The position numbers and the translations under genes are program-made. From contig BJHK01000004.1 of assembly GCA_014192425.1 (NCBI GenBank), forward strand, positions 124,001-188,000: a DNA stretch of 64,000 nt, written 5' to 3'. The DNA comes from Planctomycetia bacterium. GTDB taxonomy: Bacteria > Planctomycetota > Planctomycetia > Pirellulales > UBA1268. Positions 34,412-42,827 of this stretch are shown piece after piece; the first letter of the stretch is position 1; each line of letters begins with the position of its first letter. The notes beneath the pieces were generated by a model. That model saw only the letters and a program-made list of their open reading frames with translations, searched no databases and was not told the origin of the DNA.

Positions 34412-36028
34412 TCAGGGAAACCGCACCGGCCGGCCGGCCGTGTCCCAGGCCTCGATCACGAGGTGCTCGGGGGAGACGCCGTCCCGGCCGTCGACGTGGA
34501 GCTGGATGTGGGTCTCGTCCTCGAACTGCGTGATCTCGCGCCGCTTCCGGTTGTTGATCCAGGTCGCGACCTCGTCGTGGACCGTGACGTTGAGCCGGGT
34601 CACGTCGTCGCGGATGGCGGAGAGCTGCAGCGTCCGCATGACCTCGATCGCCATGCTCTCGGCCGTCTTCACGATCCCCGTGCCGGTGCAGGTCGGGCAG
34701 TCGCGGAAGATGCTCTTCCGCAGCGAGGGCCTGATCCGCTGCCGCGTCATCTCCACGAGGCCGAATGGGCTCGTCCGCAGGATCTTGGTCCGGGCCCGGT
34801 CGCGCTTCATGGCGTCGTGGAGCGCCTTCTCGACCCCGCGCCGGTACTTCTCCTTGCGCATGTCGATGAAGTCGTTGACGATCACGCCGCCGAGGTCGCG
34901 GAGCCGGAGCTGCCGGGCGATCTCCTTGGCGGCGATGAGGTTCATCTGGTAGGCGTTCTCCTCCGCGCTCTTCTCGGTGCGGAACGAGCCGGAGTTGACG
35001 TCGATCGCCACCAGCGCCTCGGTCTGGTCGATGACGATCGACCCGCCCCCCTTGAGCGGCACCTTCCGCTGGTACATCTTCCCGATCTCCTCCTCCAGAC
35101 CGTAGCGGTGGAAGAGCGGCTCCTTGCCCTCGTAGAGCTGGAGCCGCTCGGCGTACTTCGGCATCACCAGCTCGAGAAACTCCTTGGCCCGCTCGTAGGC
35201 CGCCTGCTCGTCGATCAGGATCCGCCCCACGTCCTCCGTGAACATGTCACGGATCGTGCGGATGATCATGTCGCTTTCCTGGTAGATGTCGATCGGCGCC
35301 GAGAACTTCCGCATCCGGCGGACGATGCTCTTCCAGAGATTGAGGAGGTAGGCCATGTCGCGGGCCATCTCCGACTTCGTCCGCTCCGTGCCCGCCGTGC
35401 GGACCACGAACCCGACCCCCTTGGGCGGCTTGAGGTCGAGCATGATGTCGCGGAGCACCCGCCGGTCGCGCTCGTCGTCGATCTTCTTGGAGATCCCGAC
35501 CCGGCCCAGCGGCGGCATGAGCACGAGGTACCGGCCGGGGATCGAGATGTAGGTGGAGAGCGTCGGCCCCTTGGTGCCGAAGCCCTCTTTGATCACCTGC
35601 ACGAGGACCTCGTCGCCGCGGCGGAGGATGTCCTGGATCGGCGGCTTGACCCGGGGCCGATCGCCGATCCGCGGCTTGCGCCGGGTGGCGGTGCGGGCGG
35701 CGGCATCCCCGTCTCCCTCGGCTCCGGCCTCGCCCGCCCGGCCGGGCGGCTCGGCGTCGAACGCCTTGTCGGGGTCGAGCCCTCCCTGCCGGTAGTACTG
35801 CGGCTCGACGTCGCTGATGTGGAGGAAGCCGTTGCGGCCGACGCCGAAGTCGACGAACGCCGCCTGGATCGAGGGCTCGATGTTGACGATCCGCCCCTTG
35901 TAGATGTTCCCCACCAGGTTGTCCTGGCTCGTCCGCTCGACGTACAGCTCCTCGAGCTGGCCGTCCTCGATGATCGCGATCCGGCATTCCTCCGGCTGCG
36001 ACACGTTGATCAGCATCTCTTGTTTCAT
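34412..36028 (-). CDS. rng: Ribonuclease E/G family protein
   Basis: About 538 residues. The S1 domain begins with VGNIYKGRIVNIEPSIQAAF and is split by an Arg/Ala/Glu-rich insertion of ~45 residues (about 85-130). The RNase H-like and DNase I-like catalytic part holds VAIDVNSGSF and DLGGVIVNDFIDM with the two metal-binding aspartates. The Zn-link CPTCTG sits near the end. It lacks the long scaffold tail of RNase E, so it is RNase G-like. It sits 45 bases downstream of ptsI on the same strand and is likely in the same transcript. Confidence 0.93.
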   Translation of the reverse strand: MKQEMLINVSQPEECRIAIIEDGQLEELYVERTSQDNLVGNIYKGRIVNIEPSIQAAFVDFGVGRNGFLHISDVEPQYYRQGGLDPDKAFDAEPPGRAGEAGAEGDGDAAARTATRRKPRIGDRPRVKPPIQDILRRGDEVLVQVIKEGFGTKGPTLSTYISIPGRYLVLMPPLGRVGISKKIDDERDRRVLRDIMLDLKPPKGVGFVVRTAGTERTKSEMARDMAYLLNLWKSIVRRMRKFSAPIDIYQESDMIIRTIRDMFTEDVGRILIDEQAAYERAKEFLELVMPKYAERLQLYEGKEPLFHRYGLEEEIGKMYQRKVPLKGGGSIVIDQTEALVAIDVNSGSFRTEKSAEENAYQMNLIAAKEIARQLRLRDLGGVIVNDFIDMRKEKYRRGVEKALHDAMKRDRARTKILRTSPFGLVEMTRQRIRPSLRKSIFRDCPTCTGTGIVKTAESMAIEVMRTLQLSAIRDDVTRLNVTVHDEVATWINNRKRREITQFEDETHIQLHVDGRDGVSPEHLVIEAWDTAGRPVRFP

Positions 36029-36072
36029 CCGTTTGTCCTTTCCTTGTGAACAGCTCTCCGGGCGTCGCCGTC

Positions 36073-37812
36073 TCAGGCGACCGTCCCGCCGAGCAGGCGA
36101 CGCATCTGATCCCGGAGGAAGGCCTTGACCTCCCGGGCATCATCCATCGCCAGGGCCTTCTCGGCGACCAGGCGGCAATCGGCGACCGAAACGCTTCGGC
36201 ACACCTGCTTGACCTCCGGGATGGCGCTCGCCGGCACGCTCAGCTGCCGCAGCCCCAGCCCCAGAAGCAGCTGCGTGTACATCACGCTGCCGCTCATCTG
36301 ACCGCATACATTGGCCGGCACGCCGGCCTCCCGCGCCACGTCCAGCGACCGGCGCAACAGCCGGAGCACCGCCGGATCGCAGGCGTTGTACAGATCCGCA
36401 ACCTCCTTGTTGCCTCGATCGACCGCCAGCGTGTACTGGATCAGGTCGTTGGTGCCGATGGAGACGAAGTCGACCTCCTTGATGAAGGCGTCGAGCATCA
36501 TCACCGCGGCCGGGGTCTCCACCATCATTCCCACCGGCATGCGCGGATTGAAGGCGATGCCGTGCTCGGCGAGGTCCTCCATCACGTCGGCGAGCACCAT
36601 CCGTGCCTGCCGCAGCTCGACGATCGTCGACACGAGCGGAAACATCACGCGCACGTCGCCGAGGGCGCTGGCGCGGAGGATGGCCCGGAGCTGGGTGCGG
36701 AACATCGGCAGCTTGCGGAGCGAGAGCCGAATGCTCCGCAGCCCGAGGCACGGATTCCGCTCCTCCTCGGGCGTGGTCTCGGTGTGCATCTTGTCGGCAC
36801 CGAGGTCGAGCGTGCGGATCACGACGGGCTTGCCCCCCATCGTCTCCACCACCGCCCGGTAGGCCGCGAAGTGGTCGTCCTCGGTCGGCTCGCGCCGCGA
36901 GGTGAGGTAGAGAAACTCGGTGCGATACAGGCCGATGCCGTCGCAGCCGCGGGCCAGGCAGTGCTCCGCCTCGCTGGGAAACTCGATGTTGCCGGTGATC
37001 TGCACGCGGACGCCGTCGGTGGTCTCGGCGGGCAGGTCGCGGAGCACGTCGAGCCGGGCGGCGGCCGTCCGCGCATCCTCCAGCTCCTGCCGGTAGCGGG
37101 CGATCGTCTCCTCGTCCGGCTGCAGGATCACGACCCCCTGGTTGCCGTCGAGGATCACCGGCTCTCCGCCGGAGACGTCGGCCAAAAACGGCCCGATCCC
37201 CACGACGGCCGGGATCTCCAGCCCCTCGGCCACGATGGCCGTGTGGCTCCCGGGGCCGCCGAGCTCGGTGGCGAATCCCTTCACCAGCCGACGGTCGAGG
37301 TTGGCCGTCTCGCTGGGGGTGAGGTTGTGGGCCAGCACGATCACCGGCTGCGAGATCGAGGCCAGCGTCTCGCGGCGCTGGCCGAGCAGGTTGCGCAGCA
37401 GGCTGCGCTCGATGTCGTGGATGTCATGGGCGCGCTGGGCGATGTGGTTGTCGAGGTTCTGGAACGCCTTGGCATACCGGCGCAGCGTCCGACTCACGGC
37501 GTACTCAGGCCACCAGTTGCGGTCGCGGACGGCGCTCGTCAACTCCTGCTGAAGCCGCTCGTCGTGCAGCATCGCCAGATGAGCCTCGAAGATCGCGGCA
37601 TACTGCTCGCCGAGCTCGGCGCGGATGGCGTCGCGATTGCGCTCGATCTCCTGGGCCGTGTCGGCGATCGCGGCCCGCAGCCGGGCGAGCTCGGTGTCGA
37701 CGGCGCTGCGCTCGACGAACCGGCGCGGGATCCGGAATCCCTCGCTGTCGAGGACAAAGGCCTCGCCGATCGTGACGCCGGGGGAGACGGCGATGCCCTG
37801 GAGTTTCAGCAT
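36073..37812 (-). CDS. ptsI: PTS enzyme I (phosphoenolpyruvate-protein phosphotransferase)
   Basis: About 579 residues, the normal length. The phosphorylatable His190 lies in ELGGPGSHTAIVAEGL. The PEP-binding part shows GIGLYRTEFLYL, PVVIRTLDLGADK, MFPLVSTIVELR, VGMMVETPAAV and the active cysteine in ANVCGQMSG. It transfers phosphate from PEP to HPr. A gap of ~220 bases separates it from ptsH, its presumptive partner. No sugar-specific EIIB/C gene is in the locus, pointing to a regulatory PTS. Confidence 0.96.
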   Translation of the reverse strand: MLKLQGIAVSPGVTIGEAFVLDSEGFRIPRRFVERSAVDTELARLRAAIADTAQEIERNRDAIRAELGEQYAAIFEAHLAMLHDERLQQELTSAVRDRNWWPEYAVSRTLRRYAKAFQNLDNHIAQRAHDIHDIERSLLRNLLGQRRETLASISQPVIVLAHNLTPSETANLDRRLVKGFATELGGPGSHTAIVAEGLEIPAVVGIGPFLADVSGGEPVILDGNQGVVILQPDEETIARYRQELEDARTAAARLDVLRDLPAETTDGVRVQITGNIEFPSEAEHCLARGCDGIGLYRTEFLYLTSRREPTEDDHFAAYRAVVETMGGKPVVIRTLDLGADKMHTETTPEEERNPCLGLRSIRLSLRKLPMFRTQLRAILRASALGDVRVMFPLVSTIVELRQARMVLADVMEDLAEHGIAFNPRMPVGMMVETPAAVMMLDAFIKEVDFVSIGTNDLIQYTLAVDRGNKEVADLYNACDPAVLRLLRRSLDVAREAGVPANVCGQMSGSVMYTQLLLGLGLRQLSVPASAIPEVKQVCRSVSVADCRLVAEKALAMDDAREVKAFLRDQMRRLLGGTVA

Positions 37813-38033
37813 GGGGCACCTGCCACGCGCCGGCAGCGGAGACCCCGCCGGGAGATCGCGCCGCGGGCCCGACCGGCACGGGCCAAAACGGCCGTGGAGA
37901 CGGAGCGGAGCAGGCGATCGGAATCCCGGGGGGGTCGCGCCAGGCGGGGAGGAGCGGCTCCTGTGTGTTGTCTCAAAGGTCGGGGACCGCCGCGGGCGGG
38001 GGCCGGGTCCGGCCCCCTGCCGCCCGGAGGCGG

Positions 38034-38444
38034 TCAGGAATCATTCGGTTCCGAAGGTTCGTCGTGTTCGTCAAAGCGGCGATCGAACAGGCTGCCGATC
38101 GCCTCTAGGGCGGCCTGGGCATCGGGCCCCGTCGCCTCCACCACCAGCCGTGTGCCCGCCTCGGCCGCGAGCGTCAGCACGTCGAGGATGCTCTTGCCAT
38201 CGACCCGCTGGGCGGCGGCCACCAATTCGATCCGCGACTGCCAGCGCCGCGCCTCGCGGGTGAGCAGGGCCGCGGGTCGGGCGTGCAGCCCGTGCCGGTT
38301 GGAAACGACGACCTCGCGGGAGAGCGTGTCGCCGGTCACCCCGGCCTGATTCAGTGCGGCCTGATTCAGTGCGGCCTGATTCAGTGCGGCCTGATTCAGT
38401 GCTTCTTGGTTCAGTGCTTCTTGGTTCAGTGCTTCTTGGTTCAT
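38034..38444 (-). CDS. ptsH: HPr phosphocarrier with N-terminal pentapeptide-repeat extension
   Basis: 136 residues, of which the last ~100 are a normal HPr. His54 (the His15 equivalent) is in NRHGLHARPAAL. Ser85 in DGKSILDVL matches Ser46 exactly by offset (39). The first 36 residues are MNQEAL followed by near-perfect NQEAL and NQAAL repeats, encoded by seven 15-bp DNA units. HPr passes phosphate from EI to the EIIA-Ntr-like protein at 38453. The upstream ptsN stop is nine bases away. Confidence 0.94.
   Translation of the reverse strand: MNQEALNQEALNQEALNQAALNQAALNQAALNQAGVTGDTLSREVVVSNRHGLHARPAALLTREARRWQSRIELVAAAQRVDGKSILDVLTLAAEAGTRLVVEATGPDAQAALEAIGSLFDRRFDEHDEPSEPNDS
38337..38441 (-). 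repeat. In-frame 15-bp minisatellite inside ptsH
   Basis: Seven tandem 15-bp units encode NQEAL three times, NQAAL three times and NQAGV once. The first three and the next three are identical within each block at DNA level. The unit length is a multiple of three, so copy-number change would keep the frame. Such arrays are prone to slippage. Confidence 0.9.
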
Positions 38445-38452
38445 GGACGGTG

Positions 38453-38929
38453 TCACGAAGCCACGCCGTGGCTGTCCGCCTCCTCGAGCAGCGACTGGAT
38501 GTCGGCCGGACCGTGGGCGGCTTTGAGGAGCCGGCAGAAATGGTCGTCCCGCAACTGCCGCGAAATGTTCTCCAGCGCCCGGAGGTGATCGCCGGGGCGG
38601 TCCGGCGGGGACACGAGCAGGAAGAACAGCTGCACGGGCTCGCCGTCGAGGCTCTCGAAGTCGACCCCCGCGGGGCTGACGGCGACGGTGCCCACGAGCC
38701 GGCTCACGCTCGGGTGCTTGGTGTGAGGTACGGCCACGCCGCGGCCGATGCCGGTGCTGCCGAGGTCCTCGCGCTTCATGATCGCCTTGACGATCCCCTC
38801 CAGGTCGCCCGCCGCGATCTTGCCTGCATCGACGAGCGCCCGGGCCATCTCCCGAATGACGCCCTCCTTGCTGGAGGCATCGATCCGCGAACGGATGGCT
38901 TCGGGGGCGACGAAGTCTGAGAATTTCAT
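38453..38929 (-). CDS. ptsN: PTS EIIA-Ntr-like protein (PtsN)
   Basis: 158 residues. GSTGIGRGVAVPHTKHPSVS contains the phosphorylated histidine (VPHTKH), and FFLLVSPPDRPGDHLRALEN and ISRQLRD complete the mannitol/fructose-like EIIA fold. It is regulatory in most bacteria and affects potassium and nitrogen control. Together with hpf upstream and ptsH/ptsI downstream it mirrors the rpoN-hpf-ptsN-npr arrangement of proteobacteria, here without rpoN. Confidence 0.94.
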   Translation of the reverse strand: MKFSDFVAPEAIRSRIDASSKEGVIREMARALVDAGKIAAGDLEGIVKAIMKREDLGSTGIGRGVAVPHTKHPSVSRLVGTVAVSPAGVDFESLDGEPVQLFFLLVSPPDRPGDHLRALENISRQLRDDHFCRLLKAAHGPADIQSLLEEADSHGVAS

Positions 38930-39016
38930 GCGTGGCTGCGTCCAGCGTCCGTGGGGCTGTGTGGTGGATCCGGTGGGCGGATGTGCGAGGTGTCGGTACC
39001 GGCGCCGATGGGCCGG

Positions 39017-39337
39017 TCAGGAATGCCGGGATGTCTGGACGTGTTTGTGGTCGCGGACCTTCTCCTTGTGCTTCCGCAACTGCTGCTCCAGTTTCTGCAC
39101 CGCCCCGTCCACGCTCCGCCACAACTGCGCCGCGGCCTCGTGGCTGACCATGTCATGGTAGTGCTCGGCGGAGGCGACGATCTCGACGCTCGGCTGGTTC
39201 GAATTCTGCAGGTCCACAGTGACGTTGAGGGCCGTCAGCCGGTCGAAGTACCGCTTCAGCCGCGAGACCTTGGCCACGACCTTCGACTGTGATGCCGGGC
39301 TCAAATGCCCGTGCCGCGAGGAAACGTTGATCTGCAC
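39017..39337 (-). CDS. hpf: Ribosome hibernation promoting factor (HPF/RaiA family)
   Basis: About 106 residues. VQINVSSRHGHLSPASQSKV, LKRYFDRLTALNVTVDLQNS and VDGAVQKLEQQLRKHKEKVR match short HPF proteins, which bind the 30S decoding site and dimerise or silence ribosomes in starvation. The GTG start at 39337 has GGAAAGGA about ten bases upstream; no upstream ATG preserves homology. It lacks the C-terminal dimerisation domain of long HPF. It is the first gene of the PTS/RNase G transcript. Confidence 0.9.
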   Translation of the reverse strand: MQINVSSRHGHLSPASQSKVVAKVSRLKRYFDRLTALNVTVDLQNSNQPSVEIVASAEHYHDMVSHEAAAQLWRSVDGAVQKLEQQLRKHKEKVRDHKHVQTSRHS

Positions 39338-39588
39338 CCGCTTGTCCTTTCCGTCAAAGATCCTGCGGAGGTCCGTCAATGATCCGGGAAGGCCCGGCAC
39401 TGATCCGGGGGAGGCCCCCGGCGAGGATCGACTGCCGATTGCACCGGCGACCGCCACCGGAGGCGGCCCCGGCAATCGAGGCCGCATACCTGAACTGACG
39501 CAGCATATCACCCGGTTCGGGCCGCCGACAAACCGCGGCCGCAATCACCGCGTGCCGTGCGGATTCGAGCCGCTTCCGCCGGTCACGG

Positions 39589-41883
39589 TCAGGGATTCGC
39601 CGCGCCGGGGCGGCGAATCCGCCCCGCCTCCACCTGCTTCCGCCACCAGCCGACGGCGTCGCCGCGCAGCTGCTCCGACCAGTCCGGGTCGAACCGCGAG
39701 CGGATCGGGTCGGCCTGCGGGACGATCGCGTTGAGATTCCGCCAGGCGTAGCGCCGGACGACGAGCTCCGGCGCGTCGAGCCCGTCCACGAGCCGGGCAT
39801 CGGCACCGGCAGCGAGTTCGGCGTCGGTCACCCCCCGTGCCAAGGCGAAGACCTCCCGCCCCCGGCCGGCCGGGGCATGCGCCTCGAAGGCCTGTGCCAG
39901 CCGCTCCGCGGCGTTGACCCCGCGGGCCAGGGCCAGCGGAACCGTCGCCTGCTCGAGCGCGCGCCAGCGGCCGCTGCGCAGCCCTGCCGCGGCCGTCTCC
40001 GCACACAGCAGTTTGGCGAGTTCGTCGTACTCGCCCACGAGGGCCAGGGTGGCTGCCGCGAGGGCGCGGTTCTCCTCCCGGTCGCGTGGGTCGGCGGCGA
40101 CGGCCCGAAGCGTCGTCTCCAACGGCCGGCCGCCTGCGAGCCGCGCCTGCATCGCGGCGGCAGCGGCCGCGTCGACGCGGTCGATCCGCGCCGGCGTTGC
40201 GATCCAGTCGAGATCGCGGCCCGGTCGCACGGCCGCCGCGTCGGGCTCCTGGCTGTCCCACGCCAGGCGCCGGCCGGCCTCCAGCAGCCCGTCGGCCGCA
40301 ATCCCGATCAGGGCCGCATCGGGCGCGCCGCCGTCTGCCCGCGTCTGCCGCCAGCGGATGCCCGCGGTGGTGGTGATGATCGCGGCGCGCACGCGTGCGT
40401 CGCCCGCCTCCGCTCCGGGCGGGCGCTCCAGCAGGACTTCGACACCAACCGGCGTCCGCAGCCCGTCCGTGACGATACCCGACAGGCCTGCCGCCGTGAG
40501 TCCCAGCCGGGCGTCGGCGGCGGCGGCCCGGACCGTGGCCCGGCCGAACACCAGCTCCAGGCGCGGCGTACCGTCCGCATCCCGCGTCAGCGTCGCGCGG
40601 GAGTCAGGCTCCAGCCGGATCATGACTCCCGCCACGTCGAGTTCGGGCCGCGAAGCCGGAGGCGCGATCAGTTCCTCGCGGGCCGCAAGGCTGCTGGCCC
40701 GGGGCAGCGCGGCCCAGCCGGACGAACCGTGAACCGGATTCGCGTCTGCAGCCGGGGGACGATGCAGCAGCAGGCCCGGTCCGCTGACAAGCGCCGCCGG
40801 CACCGCGGGCGCCGCCGCGGCGGGATCGTCCGGAGCCGGCCGGCGCGGCGGCTCCACCACCGCTGGCCGCGCCGCGATCGCGAGCGCATCTCCCTGCGGC
40901 ACCGTCGGCCGACCGGCAGCATCCTGCGGCGCGGCTGGGGCAGCCGGCTCGGGCGGCGCGGCCCCTGGCGCCGGTGCGGCCGGGCGGGTGGTCGTCGTGG
41001 CCGCGCTCATGGCAGGGGGCGTCGCGACACCTGCACCGGGGGCAGCCGGCGGCGCTGCAGGGGGCAGGACGGTGACCGCGGCCGTTGGCGGCTGGACTGG
41101 GGTCGGGACGTGGACTGGGGTCGGGACGGGCTGCGCCCCATCAGCGTCGGCCGGCGGGGCCGCCGGCTCGGCCGGCCGAGGCGGCGCGCGGTCCGGCGCG
41201 ACGCCGGCTGGAGCGGGAGCATCGACTCGAGCCGGCTGCCCCGACTCCGGCGCGTTCACCGCCACACGACGCGGTTGGCTTCCGGTCGTGAGCGAGCGGA
41301 CGAACACGGTCACCAGGCCGACGAGCAACACGATCGCGACTGCCGCCGAGATCCAGGCTTCCAGCGGCGCCCGCCGCGCTGGTCCCGTCGGCTTTGAACG
41401 CGGCCGGGCATGCCCGGCCGTCGGCTCGGCGGACGTCGGGGGCCCGTCGGCAACACTCGTGACCGCCTCCGATGGCCGCGACGCGACGTGGTCGCGAACC
41501 GCCGCCAACAGACGCTTGCACGTGGTCGCATCGATCGGTGCCGCCGCCTCGGCTTCGCGCGACATCTCCGCCAGCACCCCGTGGCAGGACGCCACTTCGG
41601 CAAGGTGCACGTCCGACTCGATGCAGATTCGCTCGAATGCCTCCAGCCTGTCTGCCGGCAGGCAGTTGTCGAGGTACTCGGCAACCGAGTTCGTATCGTC
41701 GGCGAGGCCCCGGGCATCGATCCGCGGAGCGGCCAGGGCGGCGTTCTCCACGACGTCCTGGATGCGGCGCACCAGGGTCGGCGCCACCGGGCTGGCGGCC
41801 ACCTTGTCGGCGAGGACCTGCTGGTCCTCGGCGGAGAGCAGCCCGTCGAGCCAAGCGAGCAGGGTGCGCAGCGTCAGTCGCAT
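39589..41883 (-). CDS. Large single-pass membrane protein with FecR-like extracytoplasmic part
   Basis: About 764 residues. The N-terminal ~120 residues (LTLRTLLAWLDGLLSAEDQQ and FERICIESDVHLAEVASCHG) form a planctomycete-specific domain seen in front of many anti-sigma-like proteins. A membrane span (WISAAVAIVLLVGLVTVFVR) near residue 185 is followed by ~200 residues of Ala/Pro-rich linker. A beta-rich region (LDVAGVMIRLEPDSRATLTR, LELVFGRATVRA) then resembles FecR-type sensing, and a C-terminal helical part follows. It may be an anti-sigma or stress sensor; no sigma gene is adjacent. Confidence 0.75.
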   Translation of the reverse strand: MRLTLRTLLAWLDGLLSAEDQQVLADKVAASPVAPTLVRRIQDVVENAALAAPRIDARGLADDTNSVAEYLDNCLPADRLEAFERICIESDVHLAEVASCHGVLAEMSREAEAAAPIDATTCKRLLAAVRDHVASRPSEAVTSVADGPPTSAEPTAGHARPRSKPTGPARRAPLEAWISAAVAIVLLVGLVTVFVRSLTTGSQPRRVAVNAPESGQPARVDAPAPAGVAPDRAPPRPAEPAAPPADADGAQPVPTPVHVPTPVQPPTAAVTVLPPAAPPAAPGAGVATPPAMSAATTTTRPAAPAPGAAPPEPAAPAAPQDAAGRPTVPQGDALAIAARPAVVEPPRRPAPDDPAAAAPAVPAALVSGPGLLLHRPPAADANPVHGSSGWAALPRASSLAAREELIAPPASRPELDVAGVMIRLEPDSRATLTRDADGTPRLELVFGRATVRAAAADARLGLTAAGLSGIVTDGLRTPVGVEVLLERPPGAEAGDARVRAAIITTTAGIRWRQTRADGGAPDAALIGIAADGLLEAGRRLAWDSQEPDAAAVRPGRDLDWIATPARIDRVDAAAAAAMQARLAGGRPLETTLRAVAADPRDREENRALAAATLALVGEYDELAKLLCAETAAAGLRSGRWRALEQATVPLALARGVNAAERLAQAFEAHAPAGRGREVFALARGVTDAELAAGADARLVDGLDAPELVVRRYAWRNLNAIVPQADPIRSRFDPDWSEQLRGDAVGWWRKQVEAGRIRRPGAANP

Positions 41884-41904
41884 CGGAACGTGATCTCCGG
41901 ACTA

Positions 41905-41988
41905 GGACAGAGGCCGGGCGGACGCTCCGGCGGGACAGAGGCCGGGCGGACGCTCCGGCGGGACAGAGGCCGGGCGGACGCTCCGGCG
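41905..41988. repeat. Three perfect tandem copies of a 28-bp repeat
   Basis: Units at 41905-41932, 41933-41960 and 41961-41988 are identical, each starting GGACAGAGGCCGGGCGG and ending CTCCGGCG. They lie between divergent genes for the FecR-like protein and the TPR protein and fill part of a 343-bp non-coding gap (41884-42226). No coding sense; may be a minisatellite or protein-binding array. Confidence 0.9.
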
Positions 41989-42226
41989 GCCCACGCGCTC
42001 CCACTTATGAGTGGCGCCGGCGCCGGGATTTCGTGCAAAGCCCGTCCCGCGGCCCGCCCGGGCAAACGCCGGGGTCCGATCCAAGCCCGCGGGGGCTGCG
42101 TAGGATAGTGCGAACCGTTCACGAAGGCCCCCGGGATTCGGCTCCCGCCGGGGCTTGCCTGACATCCTTACTGGGGCGGTCCGCCGCTGCCCTGCCAGCC
42201 GCGGACCGAGGCCAGGGCACGATCCG

Positions 42227-42790
42227 ATGGATACCTTCGCACCGACACGTCGCGCGAAACTGCTGTCGAACGCAGCGGGCTCGATCGAACTCGCCGAACT
42301 GCTCGTCGACGGCGCGGATCCACCTCCGGAGTCCGCCCGTCGGCTGCTCCGCCGGGCCCTCGCCACGCTCGCGGAACTCCCCGGCTCCGACCAGGCCGAC
42401 CCGCAGTGCCTGCTTCTCGAGGGGGAGGCCCTGCGGGCCCTCGGTGAGTGGCAGGCGGCACTCGAGCCTCTCGCCGCGGCCGCGGCGGCCGGCCCGGCGC
42501 GGGTCGAGGCCGCGCTGGGGCTCGGCTGGTGCCTGAAGCGGCTCGGCCGCCTCGACGACGCCATCACGGCCCTGGAACGGGGGCGGACGGTGTCGCCGCA
42601 GCAGCCGATCCTGTTGTACAACCTCGCCTGTTACCACTCGCTGGCCGGCAACGTGCCGGCGGCCATCGAAAACCTGACCCAGGCGATCGCGCTCGATGCC
42701 CGGTATCGCGACCTCACGGGCAGCGAGCGCGACTTCGATCCAATCCGCGCCGACCCACGGTTCGTCGCCGTGACGTGCGTCATGGCCTGA
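42227..42790 (+). CDS. TPR repeat protein
   Basis: About 187 residues. Three tetratricopeptide-type units are visible: LEGEALRALGEWQAALEPLA, ALGLGWCLKRLGRLDDAITA and LYNLACYHSLAGNVPAAIEN. The C-terminal DLTGSERDFDPIRADPRF motif is common in planctomycete TPR proteins. A soluble scaffold; partner unknown. ATG 42227 is chosen; the earlier frame is Arg/Pro-rich shadow. The next gene starts 38 bases downstream on the same strand. Confidence 0.8.
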   Translation: MDTFAPTRRAKLLSNAAGSIELAELLVDGADPPPESARRLLRRALATLAELPGSDQADPQCLLLEGEALRALGEWQAALEPLAAAAAAGPARVEAALGLGWCLKRLGRLDDAITALERGRTVSPQQPILLYNLACYHSLAGNVPAAIENLTQAIALDARYRDLTGSERDFDPIRADPRFVAVTCVMA

Positions 42791-42827
42791 TCCGGCCGGT
42801 CGCGCTCCCCTGCACCGGACACGCCGC

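Noticed and set aside
34205-36049. 614-aa plus-strand frame
   Set aside because: Antisense to RNase G; His/Asp/Leu-rich shadow.
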